Notes under the pieces: generated by a model | Seen by the model: the letters and a program-made list of their open reading frames with translations, nothing else | The model's database searches: none | What the model was told of the DNA's origin: nothing | DNA from: Streptomyces olivochromogenes | Lineage (GTDB): Bacteria; Actinomycetota; Actinomycetes; Streptomycetales; Streptomycetaceae | Direction: 5' to 3' | Length of the DNA stretch: 64,000 bases | NCBI RefSeq assembly: GCF_001514115.1 | Contig: NZ_KQ948452.1 | Span: forward strand, 474,460-538,459 | Part shown: in pieces, positions 1 through 11,927 of the stretch | Layout: each line of letters begins with the position of its first letter | How positions within the stretch are numbered: the first letter of the stretch is position 1 | Position numbers and translations under genes: made by a program

Positions 1-1
1 C

Positions 2-2231
<2,230 letters not shown>

Positions 2232-2239
<8 letters not shown>

Positions 2240-3692
2240 TCCCAAGGGCTTTCTGAACCACGGCCGCGAGGTCGCCAGGACCCGCCCCGTCGAGGAGCGC
2301 GTCAAGGACTGGAACGAGGTCTACGTTCCGGGCTCGCTGCTCCCGATCATCTCCAAGCAGGCCAGCCGTTGCATGGACTGCGGGATCCCGTTCTGCCACA
2401 ACGGCTGTCCGCTGGGGAACCTGATCCCCGAGTGGAACGACTACGCCTACCGCGAGGACTGGTCCGCCGCGTCCGAGCGTCTGCACGCCACGAACAACTT
2501 CCCGGAGTTCACGGGCCGCCTGTGCCCCGCTCCCTGCGAGTCGGCGTGTGTGCTCGGCATCAACCAGCCCGCCGTGACCATCAAGAACGTCGAGGTCTCG
2601 ATCATCGACAAGGCGTGGGACACGGGCGACGTCGCCCCGCGGATCCCCGAGCGCCTGTCGGGCAAGACCGTCGCGGTCATCGGTTCGGGCCCGGCGGGTC
2701 TGGCCGCCGCCCAGCAGCTCACCCGGGCGGGCCACACGGTCGCCGTGTACGAGCGTGCCGACCGCGTCGGCGGCCTGCTGCGCTACGGCATCCCCGAGTT
2801 CAAGATGGAGAAGCGGCACATCAACCGCCGCATCGAGCAGATGCGCGCGGAGGGCACCCGCTTCCGCACCGGCATCGAGATCGGCCGCGACCTCAAGGCG
2901 ACGGACCTGCGCAAGCGGTACGACGCCGTGGTCATCGCCGCCGGTGCGACGACCGCGCGCGACCTCCCGGTCCCCGGCCGCGAGCTCAAGGGCATCCACC
3001 AGGCCATGGAGTACCTGCCGCTGGCCAACAAGGTGCAGGAGGGCGACTACGTGACGCCCCCGATCACGGCCGAGGGCAAGCACGTCGTGGTCATCGGCGG
3101 CGGCGACACGGGCGCGGACTGCGTGGGCACCGCCCACCGCCAGGGCGCGGCCTCGGTCACGCAGCTGGAGATCATGCCGCGACCGGGCGAGGAGCGGAAC
3201 CCGGGCCAGCCCTGGCCGACGTTCCCGATGCTCTACAAGGTCACCTCCGCGCACGAGGAGGGCGGCGACCGCGTCTACTCGGTCTCCACCACCCACTTCG
3301 AGGGCGACGAGGACGGCAACGTCCAGTGGCTGCACCTCACCGAGGTCGAGTTCGTCGACGGCAAGCTGAACCAGAAGCCGGGCACGGAGCGCAAGATCCC
3401 CGCCCAGCTGGTCACGCTGGCCATGGGCTTCACCGGCACCGACGTCGAGAACGGCGTGGTCTCGCAGTTCGGCCTGGAGCTCGACGCGCGCGGCAACATC
3501 GCCCGCGACGCCGAGTTCGCGACCAACGTGCCCGGCGTGTACGTCGCCGGTGACGCCGGCCGCGGCCAGTCGCTGATCGTCTGGGCCATCGCGGAGGGCC
3601 GCTCGGCCGCCCGCGGGGTCGACCGCTTCCTGACCGGGGCCAGCGACCTGCCCGCCCCGATCCGCCCGACGGACCGCTCGCTGATGGTCTGA
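2232..3692 (+). CDS. gltD: Glutamate synthase small subunit
   Basis: The 486-residue beta subunit passes electrons from NADPH through FAD and [4Fe-4S] clusters to the GltB FMN. The N-terminal cysteine-rich ferredoxin-like domain has Cys47, Cys50, Cys55, Cys59 and Cys98, Cys102, Cys106. The FAD Rossmann motif [10 protein letters not shown] is at about 151-160 and the NADPH Rossmann motif [11 protein letters not shown] at about 285. A C-terminal FAD motif [13 protein letters not shown] is present. Length is normal for the family. The ATG lies inside the gltB end (ATGGCTGA), so the two are one operon. A weak GC hairpin (3714-3731) follows the stop. Confidence 0.97.
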
Positions 3693-3791
3693 CGCTCCAC
3701 CCCAACAAACGTCCCGTACAACGGCGTACGGAACTGAACGCGGCGCCTGCCTTGTCCCCGACCGGACTGTGGTGGGCGCCGTGGTGCGTTC

Positions 3792-4802
3792 TCAGTCGGC
3801 CGGGCGCCCGGTGTCGTCCGGCCAGACCCCGATGTGGTCCTGCTCCAGTTCCAGCATCACCCGGTCCTCCATCCCGAGGGCCGCGGTGTACTCGGCGGGC
3901 AGCTGGAGCCGGCCCGCCCGGTCCAGCGTCGCGAACTCCCGTGCCACCAGGGACTCCTGGCCCTGCGCGTCGACCTCCGTGCGGCGCAGCACCTCCGTCG
4001 AGGTACGGCCGTCACGGATCGCGACCGCGCGGCGGACCTCCCCGGCGACCGCCTGGTCGTGCGTGACGATCACGATCGTCGTGCCCAGCTCCTCGTTGGC
4101 CCGGCGGAACGCCGCGAAGACCTCCGCGCCGGTCGCCGAGTCGAGTTCGCCGGTCGGTTCGTCGGCGAGCAGCACGGACGGCGAGTTGGCGAGGGCCACG
4201 GCGATCGCGACCCGCTGCTGCTGTCCGCCGGACATCTGCGGCGGACGGCGGTCGTGGCAGTCGGCGACGCCGAGCATCGCGAGCAGTTCCTCCGCCCGCC
4301 CGGCCCGCCGCTTCCCGCGGCCCCGGCCGCCCTTCAACTGCATCGGCAGCGCCACGTTCTGGGACGCCGTCAGATAGGGGAGGAGATTGCGGGCCGTCTG
4401 CTGCCAGACGAAGCCGACCACCTCACGGCGGTAGCGCAGCCGGTCCTTCGCGTTCATCGTGAGCAGGTCGCGGCCCGCGACCCGCGCGGCGCCCGCGGTG
4501 GGCACGTCGAGGCCGGCGAGGATGTTCATCAGAGTCGACTTGCCGCTGCCGGAGGCGCCGACCAGGGCCATCAACTCGCCCTCCTGGACCAGCAGATCGA
4601 GCCCCTGGAGCGCCTGGACCTCCACCCCGGCGGAGCCGCCGCGCCCAGGGGAGTCGCCGCCGGCCGACCGGCCGGAGAAGATGCGGACCAGCCGGTCGCA
4701 GGCGATCAGGGAGTCCCGCCCGTACGCGGGCCGGTCGCGGCGCGCCGCCGCCCGATGCTCCAGCTCCGCCAGGCTCGTCCGCGAGGTCGTGGTACCGGTC
4801 AT
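3792..4802 (-). CDS. ABC exporter ATPase (MacB/LolD type) with C-terminal AbrB-like domain
   Basis: This 336-residue ATP-binding subunit should power the FtsX-type permeases encoded upstream. Walker A GASGSGKST is at 82-90, the signature SGGQQQ at 191-196, Walker B LLADEP at 211-216 and the H-loop histidine at 248. The start is the ATG at 4802, which overlaps the permease stop by 4 bases; longer forms have no coupling. The first 60 residues form a non-conserved extension. Residues 291-327 (LDRAGRLQLPAEY, then a hydrophobic ELE strand) look like a SpoVT/AbrB swapped-hairpin domain, which is unusual on an ABC ATPase. The substrate is unknown. ABC identity is certain; the AbrB-like assignment is by motif resemblance. 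Confidence 0.9.
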   Translation of the reverse strand: MTGTTTSRTSLAELEHRAAARRDRPAYGRDSLIACDRLVRIFSGRSAGGDSPGRGGSAGVEVQALQGLDLLVQEGELMALVGASGSGKSTLMNILAGLDVPTAGAARVAGRDLLTMNAKDRLRYRREVVGFVWQQTARNLLPYLTASQNVALPMQLKGGRGRGKRRAGRAEELLAMLGVADCHDRRPPQMSGGQQQRVAIAVALANSPSVLLADEPTGELDSATGAEVFAAFRRANEELGTTIVIVTHDQAVAGEVRRAVAIRDGRTSTEVLRRTEVDAQGQESLVAREFATLDRAGRLQLPAEYTAALGMEDRVMLELEQDHIGVWPDDTGRPAD

Positions 4803-7576
4803 CGCATGCCTCCTGTCCTGAGTTCGGTGATCGACGTACGGCGCCCCGCCCACCAGGCCTGCGCCACGGCCACCGCCCACGCCAGCAGCACCGTGCCCGC
4901 CGCGGGCAGGAGCAGCGACCACACGTCGGTACGCAGCGACGCGCCGACCACCGGCACTCGGCCCGCCGCGGTGGCCAGCGCGAGACGTTCCAGGTCGATG
5001 CCGGGAGCGAGCAGCCGGATCGTGGCCCAGCCGGCGAGCATCCCGCCCGAGGCCGCGAGCAGCGCCTGGGGCAGCGCGTCCAGGCTGAGCAGCCGACGGC
5101 TCTGGCGGGGCGTGAGGCCCATGGTGCGCAGCCGGGCCAGCAGCGCGGCCCGTTCCGGCGCGGACTGGAGGAGGGAGAGCAGCAGGGCGAGCACGGCGTA
5201 CCCCGCACCGGCCAGGGCGGCCGTGGTGTAGATCCGCTCGGCGCCCGCCTGCAACGGCGCATCGGAGAGCGCCGCCCGTTCCTCACCGCGCAACGTCACG
5301 GTGAGGCCCTTCCCGGCGCCGCGCACGGCCGTCCGCAGGGCCGGTGCGTCGACCGCGGCACCGGTCGCCAGCAGCGTCGTCGGGTCGGAGTGCGTGAGGC
5401 CCGCGGCGTCGACCAGCAGGAAGTCGGCGCCGGGGGCGGCGGGGGTACGGGAGCGTACGGCGGCGATCCGGACGGTGATGTCACCGGCGAGGGAGGTGAT
5501 CCGACGCGGTGCGCGGCCCAGGCGCTCCGCGAGACCGGGGGAGGCGACGGCGTTCAGCACATCCCCCGTTCCCGCACCCTTGGTCCCCTTCGGCTTCAGC
5601 ACATCCGCGGGGAACGCCCCGAGGCCCGTCTGCCGGGCCAGCCGGGCGTACAACGCCGGCTCGACCCCGATCAGTGTCAGACCCTCCTTCGCCCCTGCCC
5701 CGCCGGAGCTGAGCTCCGCCGTGCGCTCGATCCGCACGGCCGTCACCGCACGTACGCCCGCGACCTTCCCCACCGCCCCTGCCACGCCCGCCGGGAGCGG
5801 CGTCACCTCGCCCGGCCCCGCGATCCGCGCGTCCGCGCCGGTCGCCAGCAGCGCGGCCCGGTCCCGGGCGTCGGACACCCCGGCGAGCACGGAACCCCCG
5901 AACGCCGCCGTCGTCAGGGCCAGCAGCAGCGCCAGCAGCGGCAGCGCGACGCCCACCGTCGAGGAGCGGCCCGCGCGGGCCAGCGACAGGAAACCGACCA
6001 CCCCGCGCCCTCGCGCGGCCGGGCGGGCGGCCCACCGCAGCGGCAGCGGATACAGCCGTACGAGCACCAGCGCCGCGATCAGCCCGACCAGGACCGGAGC
6101 GGCGCTCACCAGAAGGTCGCCCGCGCTGGACGCGCCGCGCCGCCGCAGCGCCACGACCGAGCCGACGGCCAGCACCAGCACGGTGAGTTCGGCGACCGTG
6201 CGGCGCCTGCCCGGCCTGGCGTGAGCGAGATCGTCGCGCTCCGCGTGCGCCCGCGGCCTGCGGTGCGCCACGGCCGCCCGCACCGGCAGTACGGCACAGG
6301 CGAGGAGCGCGACGGCGGACGCGCCGAGCACGGCGGGCAGGAGCCGGGCCTCGTCGACGGTGAGCACGGCGAGCAGCAGACCGGCGGCGGCCGCGGGCAC
6401 CGCCACGACCGCGGTCTCGGCGAGGAGCCGTCCGGCGATCCCGCGCAGCGAGCCGCCCCGCGCACGCAGCAGCGCGAGTTCGGCGGCCCGGCGGACGGCG
6501 ACCAGCCCGCCGGCCATCACCAGGACGACGACGGCGACCGCGCCGATCCCGAACGCCCCGACCGCCACGACGGGCGTGATCGCCGCGCGGGTCGTCGTGT
6601 AGGAGCCGACGACCGTCTCCAGATCGGTGGCGACGACCGCGGTGCCCCCGGCCACCTCGCGCATCCGCAGCAGCTCGGGCCCGCCTTCGAGGGAGGCGAT
6701 CCGGGAGACGAGTCCCGGGACGTCCTGTGCGGTGAGCCGTTCGGTGGCGGGGGCGAACCGCCAGTACAGCTCCGGCTGTCCCTGGCTGCCGAGGAGCACT
6801 GGGGCGGCGCCGGGTGCCAGCAGGAGGCCCGCCTGCCAGTAGAACTGCGGCGGGAGGGACGGGTCCGCGGCCACGCCCGGGGTGCGCAGGACAGGATCCG
6901 CCGACCAGTAACCGCCCTGCGGATGCCGGGGCTCCACGATTCCGGTGATCCGCACGACCAGCGGCGCGCCCCCGAAGCCGTCCACGTCGATGACGGAACC
7001 GACCCGCAGCCGCAGCGTCCGGGCGGTCGCCTCGGTCACGGCGGCCTCGACCTTCCGGGTGTCCGCCGTCACCTCCCCGGCGGCGGTGGGGAGCCGTCCG
7101 CCGCGCACGGTGGAGTGGGCGGCGAGTTCCGACTGCGCGGCCAGCGTGAAACGGGGCGGCGCGTCGATCACCGGCAGCCAGCGGTTCAGCCCGACGAGGC
7201 TCTTGGAGGTCCGCACCCCGTAGGCCGACTCCGTGGTGTCCGCCCGCAGCGGGGCGGGCAGCCTGGCCAGCGCCGCGCGCCGGACGGCCGCGAGTGCCGG
7301 GGGCCGTACCGCCTTCTCCCGGGTGGACTGCGCGATCTCCAACCCCGGCTGCGGTGCGCTCAGTTCCACCGAGGTGGCGGCCGGGGGCGCCCCGGCGATC
7401 TCCTGCCGCAGCCCCTTCGTCTCGTAGGCGTCAAGGGCCCGCGGCAGCGCCGCCGCGAGGAACGCCGTGACCAGCACGAGCACTGCGAACGCGGCGGCCG
7501 CCCCGGGGGCGGTCCGCAGCCGCGTACGCACCCAGGGCGCCACTCCGCGCTCCGTGCGCTGCCTCCACCAGGCCAT
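4799..7576 (-). CDS. FtsX-like ABC permease, 925 residues
   Basis: This is a large membrane protein of the FtsX/MacB permease family. An N-terminal membrane segment is at about 25-48 (FAVLVLVTAFLAAALP). A long extracytoplasmic domain follows (about 50-330), then membrane segments near 340-360, 390-430 and 480-500, a second soluble block, and C-terminal membrane segments near 790 and 890. The stretch following GAVAVVVLVMAGGLVAVRR, with ELALLRARGGS, is the typical cytoplasmic FtsX signature. It overlaps the downstream ATPase gene by 4 bases and starts 1 base after the stop of a second permease, so the three genes form one operon. What it moves cannot be told from sequence. Confidence 0.88.
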   Translation of the reverse strand: MAWWRQRTERGVAPWVRTRLRTAPGAAAAFAVLVLVTAFLAAALPRALDAYETKGLRQEIAGAPPAATSVELSAPQPGLEIAQSTREKAVRPPALAAVRRAALARLPAPLRADTTESAYGVRTSKSLVGLNRWLPVIDAPPRFTLAAQSELAAHSTVRGGRLPTAAGEVTADTRKVEAAVTEATARTLRLRVGSVIDVDGFGGAPLVVRITGIVEPRHPQGGYWSADPVLRTPGVAADPSLPPQFYWQAGLLLAPGAAPVLLGSQGQPELYWRFAPATERLTAQDVPGLVSRIASLEGGPELLRMREVAGGTAVVATDLETVVGSYTTTRAAITPVVAVGAFGIGAVAVVVLVMAGGLVAVRRAAELALLRARGGSLRGIAGRLLAETAVVAVPAAAAGLLLAVLTVDEARLLPAVLGASAVALLACAVLPVRAAVAHRRPRAHAERDDLAHARPGRRRTVAELTVLVLAVGSVVALRRRGASSAGDLLVSAAPVLVGLIAALVLVRLYPLPLRWAARPAARGRGVVGFLSLARAGRSSTVGVALPLLALLLALTTAAFGGSVLAGVSDARDRAALLATGADARIAGPGEVTPLPAGVAGAVGKVAGVRAVTAVRIERTAELSSGGAGAKEGLTLIGVEPALYARLARQTGLGAFPADVLKPKGTKGAGTGDVLNAVASPGLAERLGRAPRRITSLAGDITVRIAAVRSRTPAAPGADFLLVDAAGLTHSDPTTLLATGAAVDAPALRTAVRGAGKGLTVTLRGEERAALSDAPLQAGAERIYTTAALAGAGYAVLALLLSLLQSAPERAALLARLRTMGLTPRQSRRLLSLDALPQALLAASGGMLAGWATIRLLAPGIDLERLALATAAGRVPVVGASLRTDVWSLLLPAAGTVLLAWAVAVAQAWWAGRRTSITELRTGGMR

Positions 7577-7577
7577 C

Positions 7578-10500
7578 TCAGCTGTCCCCCTGGTGGCGGA
7601 GCGCGACCGCCGGGTCGGCGCGGCGCACGGCCGTCGCGGCGCTGATCAGCAGGGGCAGGGCCGCGACGCCCACCAGGAGCAGCGCCACCTGGGACACCGG
7701 GAGTTCGACGAGGACGCGGGGGACCGGTCGCGCGGCCCCCGGGGTCAGCACGATCAGCGGGACGACGGCCCGGGTCAGGACGGTGCCGAGACCGAGACCG
7801 GCGAGCAGACCGGCCCCGATCAGCAGGCCCTGCTCCACGGCGACCAGCCGGGCGAGTTCCCGGCGGCCCGCGCCCAGGGCCCGGAGCACGGCGAACTCCG
7901 CGGACCGCTCGCGCCGGGAGCCCGCGGTGGACACCGCGAAGCCGCCCGCGGCGAGGGCCGCGGCGGCCACCGCCACCGCCAGCAACGCCGCGCGGGGCCC
8001 GGCGCCGAGCGGGTCGCCCAGCAGCCGGTCCGCGGCCTCGTCCCGTACGAGCACCTGGTCCGCCTCGATGTCGGGGCGCGCCCGCAGCGCGGCCGCGACC
8101 TGCGCGGCCCTGCCGGGGGCGGTGCTCAGCCACCATTCGGCGGGTGCGAGCGGAGCGCGTGCGCGCTGCGCGAACACGGCGTTCACGGCGCGCAGATCCA
8201 GCAACAGCGCGCCCCCGTCCGCCCCTTCCGCCCCGCCCTCGTCCGCCGCTCCCGCCGCGTCCGCGGTGCTCCCGGCCCAGGCCGCGCCCGCTCCGGTCGT
8301 CGGCAGCTCGCTCACCGACCGCACGATCGTCACCCGCAGCCGCTCCCCGTCCAGCGTCACGTCGACACTCTCGCCCGGCTCGGTCCCGGCCGCCCGCAGA
8401 AAGGCCCGGGTGGCGACGGCCGCGATCCGTGCCGGGGGCGTGGCCCGCGCGGTGTCGAGGCGGACGGTGAACTCCGGCGGACCGGAGGCCCATTCGTCAC
8501 TCCCGGGCGCGTTGCCCGTCCCGTACGAGACCGTCAGCGGCGCCGCCCTCGACGCGGCCGGACGCAGGGCCGTCGACGGGAGCGCCGCTCCGTCCGCCGT
8601 CTCGGTCCTGCTGCCCCGCCAGCGCACCCCGGCGGGCACCGTGACCGCGCGGGCGGTTCCGTCGGGGCCCGTGGACAGCATCCGCACGACGGTGAGCCGG
8701 TGCTGTTCGGGCTCGCCCGCGGGAACCGCGCCATCGAGCTGCAGCCCGGTCAGCCGCAGCGGCCCGGCCGGCGTGGCGCGGGCGCCCGAAGCCGACACGT
8801 CCAGGTCGAGGGTGACCCGGTGGACCCGGCCGTCGACGGGCAGCTTCCCGGCGCTCAGCCGGTACGCGATGCCGTAGCCGTCCTCGACGACAACGGTGAC
8901 CAGGGGCGCGAGTCCGGAAGGAGAACGCCCCGCCTTCGCCCCTGCACCCGCGGCCTTCGCCCCTGCACCCGCGGCCGCGGTCCCGCCCGCTGCCGCCGTC
9001 TCGTCGGTGATCCGCAGGTCGAGCGCGAGCCGCCGGGTGCCGTCGGGCAGCGACACCGAGGGGCCGGCCGCCTTCTCCCGAGGTGCGAGACCCCGCAGCA
9101 GCCGCTCCACGGGCTCGTCGGCGAGGTCGCCGCGCATCAGCAACCCCTCCCCGGCGTGCGCCGTGTCCAGAGCGAGCACCGTCGCCCTGCGGCCGCCCGA
9201 GAGGTCCGTGGTGGCGCGGTAGGCGGGAGCGGCGTCCCGTACCCCGGGCAGAGCGGCGTACAGACCGGTCTGGCCGGGGCTGCCCGGCCTGCCGTCCAGC
9301 ACCCGTACGGAAGCACCCGTCCCGAAGTCCGCCTGGTCGCCCTGCGACCGCTGCCACGACGCACTCTGCCCGATCGCCAGCATCCCGGTCGTCACGGCCA
9401 GGACCAGCAGCAGCACCGGCCCCGCCCCACGCAGCGGACGCCGGCTGAACTGCCAGCCCGCCAGCGCCGCCGGCAGGCCCCGCCCGCTCGCGGCCCGCCG
9501 CTCCGCGAGCCGCGCCCCCAGCGGCAGCAGCCGCAGTGTCAGCACCGTGCCCGCCAGCAGGGCCAGTGCGGGCGCCGCGACCAGCAGCGGATCGATGCCC
9601 AGATCGCCCGCCCGGTCACGGCTGAGCGCGCCGCCACCGGACGAGCCGGTCTGCCGGTCGAGTTGCCAGTACGCCACCGCCGCGATCAACAGCAGCCCCA
9701 CGTCGGCCCCGGCCCGCACCGGCGCCGCGCCCGCCGCGGCCCGCACGCGTCGCAGCCGGGGCGGCGCACCCGCCGTGGCGGCCAGCGCGGGCGCCACGAC
9801 CGCCGCCGCACAGCACACCGCGACCCCCGCCGCGACCAGCCACACCTGGAGCACCGGAGCGTCCCCGAGCCGCACCCCGGACCGGTCGAGGGACGACCAC
9901 CGGGCGAGCAGCCGCACCAGCGGGCCGGACACCAGCGCGGCACCCACCGCCGCCGGTACGGCAAGCAGCAGCGCCTCCAGTGCGGCGAGGCCCGTGATCC
10001 GGCGGCGCGAGGCACCCCGTGCCTTCAGCAGATCGGTCTCGCCCGCCCGCTCGGTGTCGAGCAGCCGGGCCACCAGCAGCAGCGCGTACCCGGCGAGCAG
10101 CACCAGCTGGACGGAGACGATCATCAGCGTGGACCGGGAGACGAGCAGCGCGCGCCCGGTCCTGTCGAGCACGGCGGGCAGCGCCGTCCGCGCGGTCGCC
10201 CCGGCTCCGAACGCCGGGTTCCTGCCCAGTGCTTCGGGCTCGCGCGCCGCGGCCTCGCCCAGCGCGTCGATGCCGTCGGTGGTCAGGCTCCGGTAGTCGG
10301 CCGTCGCCACCCACCCGGTGGTGCCCGCGGAGGTGCGCGAGGCGAGGACGGACGGGTCGGCGAGCAGCGGGCCGTAGGTGGTGAAGTCGACGGTGCGCAC
10401 CCCGTGACCGCCGAGGGTGTCCAGCTGCCAGTACGGATCCGCGCTGTCGGCGGCCCGGTACACGCCGGTGACCCGGACCGTCAGGGGCGCGCCGCCCAGC

Positions 10501-11021
10501 CGGTCGGTCAGGGCGATCCGCGCACCGGGCCGCACCTTCAGCCGGTCGGCGGCGACTTCGGGCAGTGCGACGGGCACGGGAGCGGTGCGCGCCGCCGGAG
10601 CCGGGCCGGGCAGTGTGCCCGCGACCAGCCTGATCCGCGACCGGTCGAGGGCGGCGAAGTGGGTGAGGTCCGGTTGCCCCGCGCGGGCATCGGTGCCCTG
10701 GAGGGAGCGGGGCAGCGCGTACGGCCCCGAGCCGCGCAACGTCCGTACGGTCACCGGAAGCCCGGCGAAGGTCCGGCGCGCGCCGCGGACCGCGGCGTCC
10801 TGGGCCTCCTCCTCCCGGCCGCGGGGCACGTCGGCGCTGATGACGAGCGAGGCGGAGGTCGCGGCCGGGCCGCTCAGGTTCTGCCGGAGCGCAGCGTTCC
10901 CGACCGAGGCGGAGAACGCGGCGAGGGCGGCGAGCACCGAGGTGGTCAGCAGCACCGTGAGCAGGGCGGCGCCGAGCAGCAGCCGATGCGCCCGAACGCG
11001 CAGCAACAAGAAGCCCGTCAC
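7578..11021 (-). CDS. FtsX-like ABC permease, about 1147 residues
   Basis: This second, larger FtsX-family permease is the first gene of the minus-strand operon. An N-terminal membrane segment lies within the first 40 residues (LLLGAALLTVLLTTSVLAAL). A long outside domain follows, then membrane segments around 320-440. The cytoplasmic signatures are ETDLLKARGASRR and SAEFAVLRALGAGRRE. A large second outside domain precedes the C-terminal trio of membrane segments. An Ala/Gly/Lys-rich low-complexity insert lies near residue 660. I chose the GTG at 11021, which follows GGGGGA by 3 bases; a GTG at 11048 adds nine residues but has its GA-rich tract touching the codon. Function is inferred as export or envelope remodelling. 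Confidence 0.86.
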   Translation of the reverse strand: MTGFLLLRVRAHRLLLGAALLTVLLTTSVLAALAAFSASVGNAALRQNLSGPAATSASLVISADVPRGREEEAQDAAVRGARRTFAGLPVTVRTLRGSGPYALPRSLQGTDARAGQPDLTHFAALDRSRIRLVAGTLPGPAPAARTAPVPVALPEVAADRLKVRPGARIALTDRLGGAPLTVRVTGVYRAADSADPYWQLDTLGGHGVRTVDFTTYGPLLADPSVLASRTSAGTTGWVATADYRSLTTDGIDALGEAAAREPEALGRNPAFGAGATARTALPAVLDRTGRALLVSRSTLMIVSVQLVLLAGYALLLVARLLDTERAGETDLLKARGASRRRITGLAALEALLLAVPAAVGAALVSGPLVRLLARWSSLDRSGVRLGDAPVLQVWLVAAGVAVCCAAAVVAPALAATAGAPPRLRRVRAAAGAAPVRAGADVGLLLIAAVAYWQLDRQTGSSGGGALSRDRAGDLGIDPLLVAAPALALLAGTVLTLRLLPLGARLAERRAASGRGLPAALAGWQFSRRPLRGAGPVLLLVLAVTTGMLAIGQSASWQRSQGDQADFGTGASVRVLDGRPGSPGQTGLYAALPGVRDAAPAYRATTDLSGGRRATVLALDTAHAGEGLLMRGDLADEPVERLLRGLAPREKAAGPSVSLPDGTRRLALDLRITDETAAAGGTAAAGAGAKAAGAGAKAGRSPSGLAPLVTVVVEDGYGIAYRLSAGKLPVDGRVHRVTLDLDVSASGARATPAGPLRLTGLQLDGAVPAGEPEQHRLTVVRMLSTGPDGTARAVTVPAGVRWRGSRTETADGAALPSTALRPAASRAAPLTVSYGTGNAPGSDEWASGPPEFTVRLDTARATPPARIAAVATRAFLRAAGTEPGESVDVTLDGERLRVTIVRSVSELPTTGAGAAWAGSTADAAGAADEGGAEGADGGALLLDLRAVNAVFAQRARAPLAPAEWWLSTAPGRAAQVAAALRARPDIEADQVLVRDEAADRLLGDPLGAGPRAALLAVAVAAAALAAGGFAVSTAGSRRERSAEFAVLRALGAGRRELARLVAVEQGLLIGAGLLAGLGLGTVLTRAVVPLIVLTPGAARPVPRVLVELPVSQVALLLVGVAALPLLISAATAVRRADPAVALRHQGDS

Positions 11022-11125
11022 TCGTCCCCCACCCGATTGCCGAGCCACCCCCTCGCCGACCCGACATGAATATCATGGGGTTCCCGTTCTGGGTACATGA
11101 GTTCCATTCCATAGGGGGTGCGTCG

Positions 11126-11857
11126 ATGACGGAGAACACCGGCACGCGGTCCGGTGCCGCCCTCGTGGGCGAATCCGCCGACGAACCGATGGTGCGGGTG
11201 GAGAACCTGCACCACTCGTACGGCACGGGCGCCGTGGCCGTGCACGCGCTGCGCGGGGCCTCCTTCGAGCTGCGGCGCGGTGAACTCGTCGCCCTCAAGG
11301 GCCGGTCGGGCTCCGGCAAGACGACCCTGCTCCATCTGATCGGCGGCCTCGACCGCGCGGACCGCGGCCGCGTCGTCATCGACGGCACCGACCTGTCCGC
11401 ACTCGGTGAGAACGAGCTGCTGGAACTGCGCCGCGACCGGATCGGCTACATCTTCCAGTCCTTCGGACTCATCCCCATCCTCACCGCGGCCGAGAACGTG
11501 GGAGTGCCGCTGCGGCTGCGCAGAGCCGACCCCCGCGAACGTGACGAGCGGGTGGCCCTGCTGCTCGCCCTCGTGGGGCTCGCCGACCACGGGGCCCAGC
11601 GCCCGGCGGAGCTCTCCGGGGGGCAGCAGCAGCGGGTGTCCATCGCCCGCGCCCTCGCCAACCACCCGGCCCTGCTGCTCGCCGACGAGCCGACCGGACA
11701 GCTGGACGCGCAGACCGGCCTGGCGGTGATGGAGCTGCTGCGGGCGGTGGTCGCCAGTGAGGGCGTCACGGCCCTGGTCGCCACGCACGACCCCCAACTC
11801 CTGGGCCTGGCCGACCGCGTACTGGAACTGAGCGACGGCGAGGTCGTCGAGCACTGA
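11126..11857 (+). CDS. ABC exporter ATPase, MacB/LolD type
   Basis: This 243-residue ATPase is read divergently from the FtsX-permease operon across a gap of about 100 bases. Walker A GRSGSGKTT is at about 63-71, the signature ELSGGQQQRVS at about 163-173, Walker B LLLADEPTGQLD at about 186-197, and the H-loop THD follows. The ATG at 11126 is preceded by AGGGGGTG at the right distance, so the longer open frame from 11066 is not used. It lacks the AbrB-like tail of the other ATPase. The two permeases could use either or both ATPases; a shared regulatory region is likely. Confidence 0.9.
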   Translation: MTENTGTRSGAALVGESADEPMVRVENLHHSYGTGAVAVHALRGASFELRRGELVALKGRSGSGKTTLLHLIGGLDRADRGRVVIDGTDLSALGENELLELRRDRIGYIFQSFGLIPILTAAENVGVPLRLRRADPRERDERVALLLALVGLADHGAQRPAELSGGQQQRVSIARALANHPALLLADEPTGQLDAQTGLAVMELLRAVVASEGVTALVATHDPQLLGLADRVLELSDGEVVEH

Positions 11858-11881
11858 CGGCGCCCGACCGAACCGGGCGGA

Positions 11882-11912
11882 GGGGCCCCGGCACTCCGGG
11901 GAAGGGCCCCGG
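11882..11912. terminator. GC hairpin between convergent genes
   Basis: CCCCGG, a CACT loop and CCGGGG form a short hairpin flanked by a further GGGCCCCGG. It sits between the convergent ABC ATPase and chitosanase genes. There is no T-tract, so termination is an inference. Confidence 0.3.
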
Positions 11913-11927
11913 CTCCGTGGGGAGGGG

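Noticed and set aside
7467..11069. A 1200-codon open frame on the plus strand opposite the large FtsX permease
   Set aside because: It is Arg/Gly/Pro/Gln-rich shadow sequence of a high-GC gene. It has no family motif, and the minus-strand frame shows clear permease signatures and codon bias.
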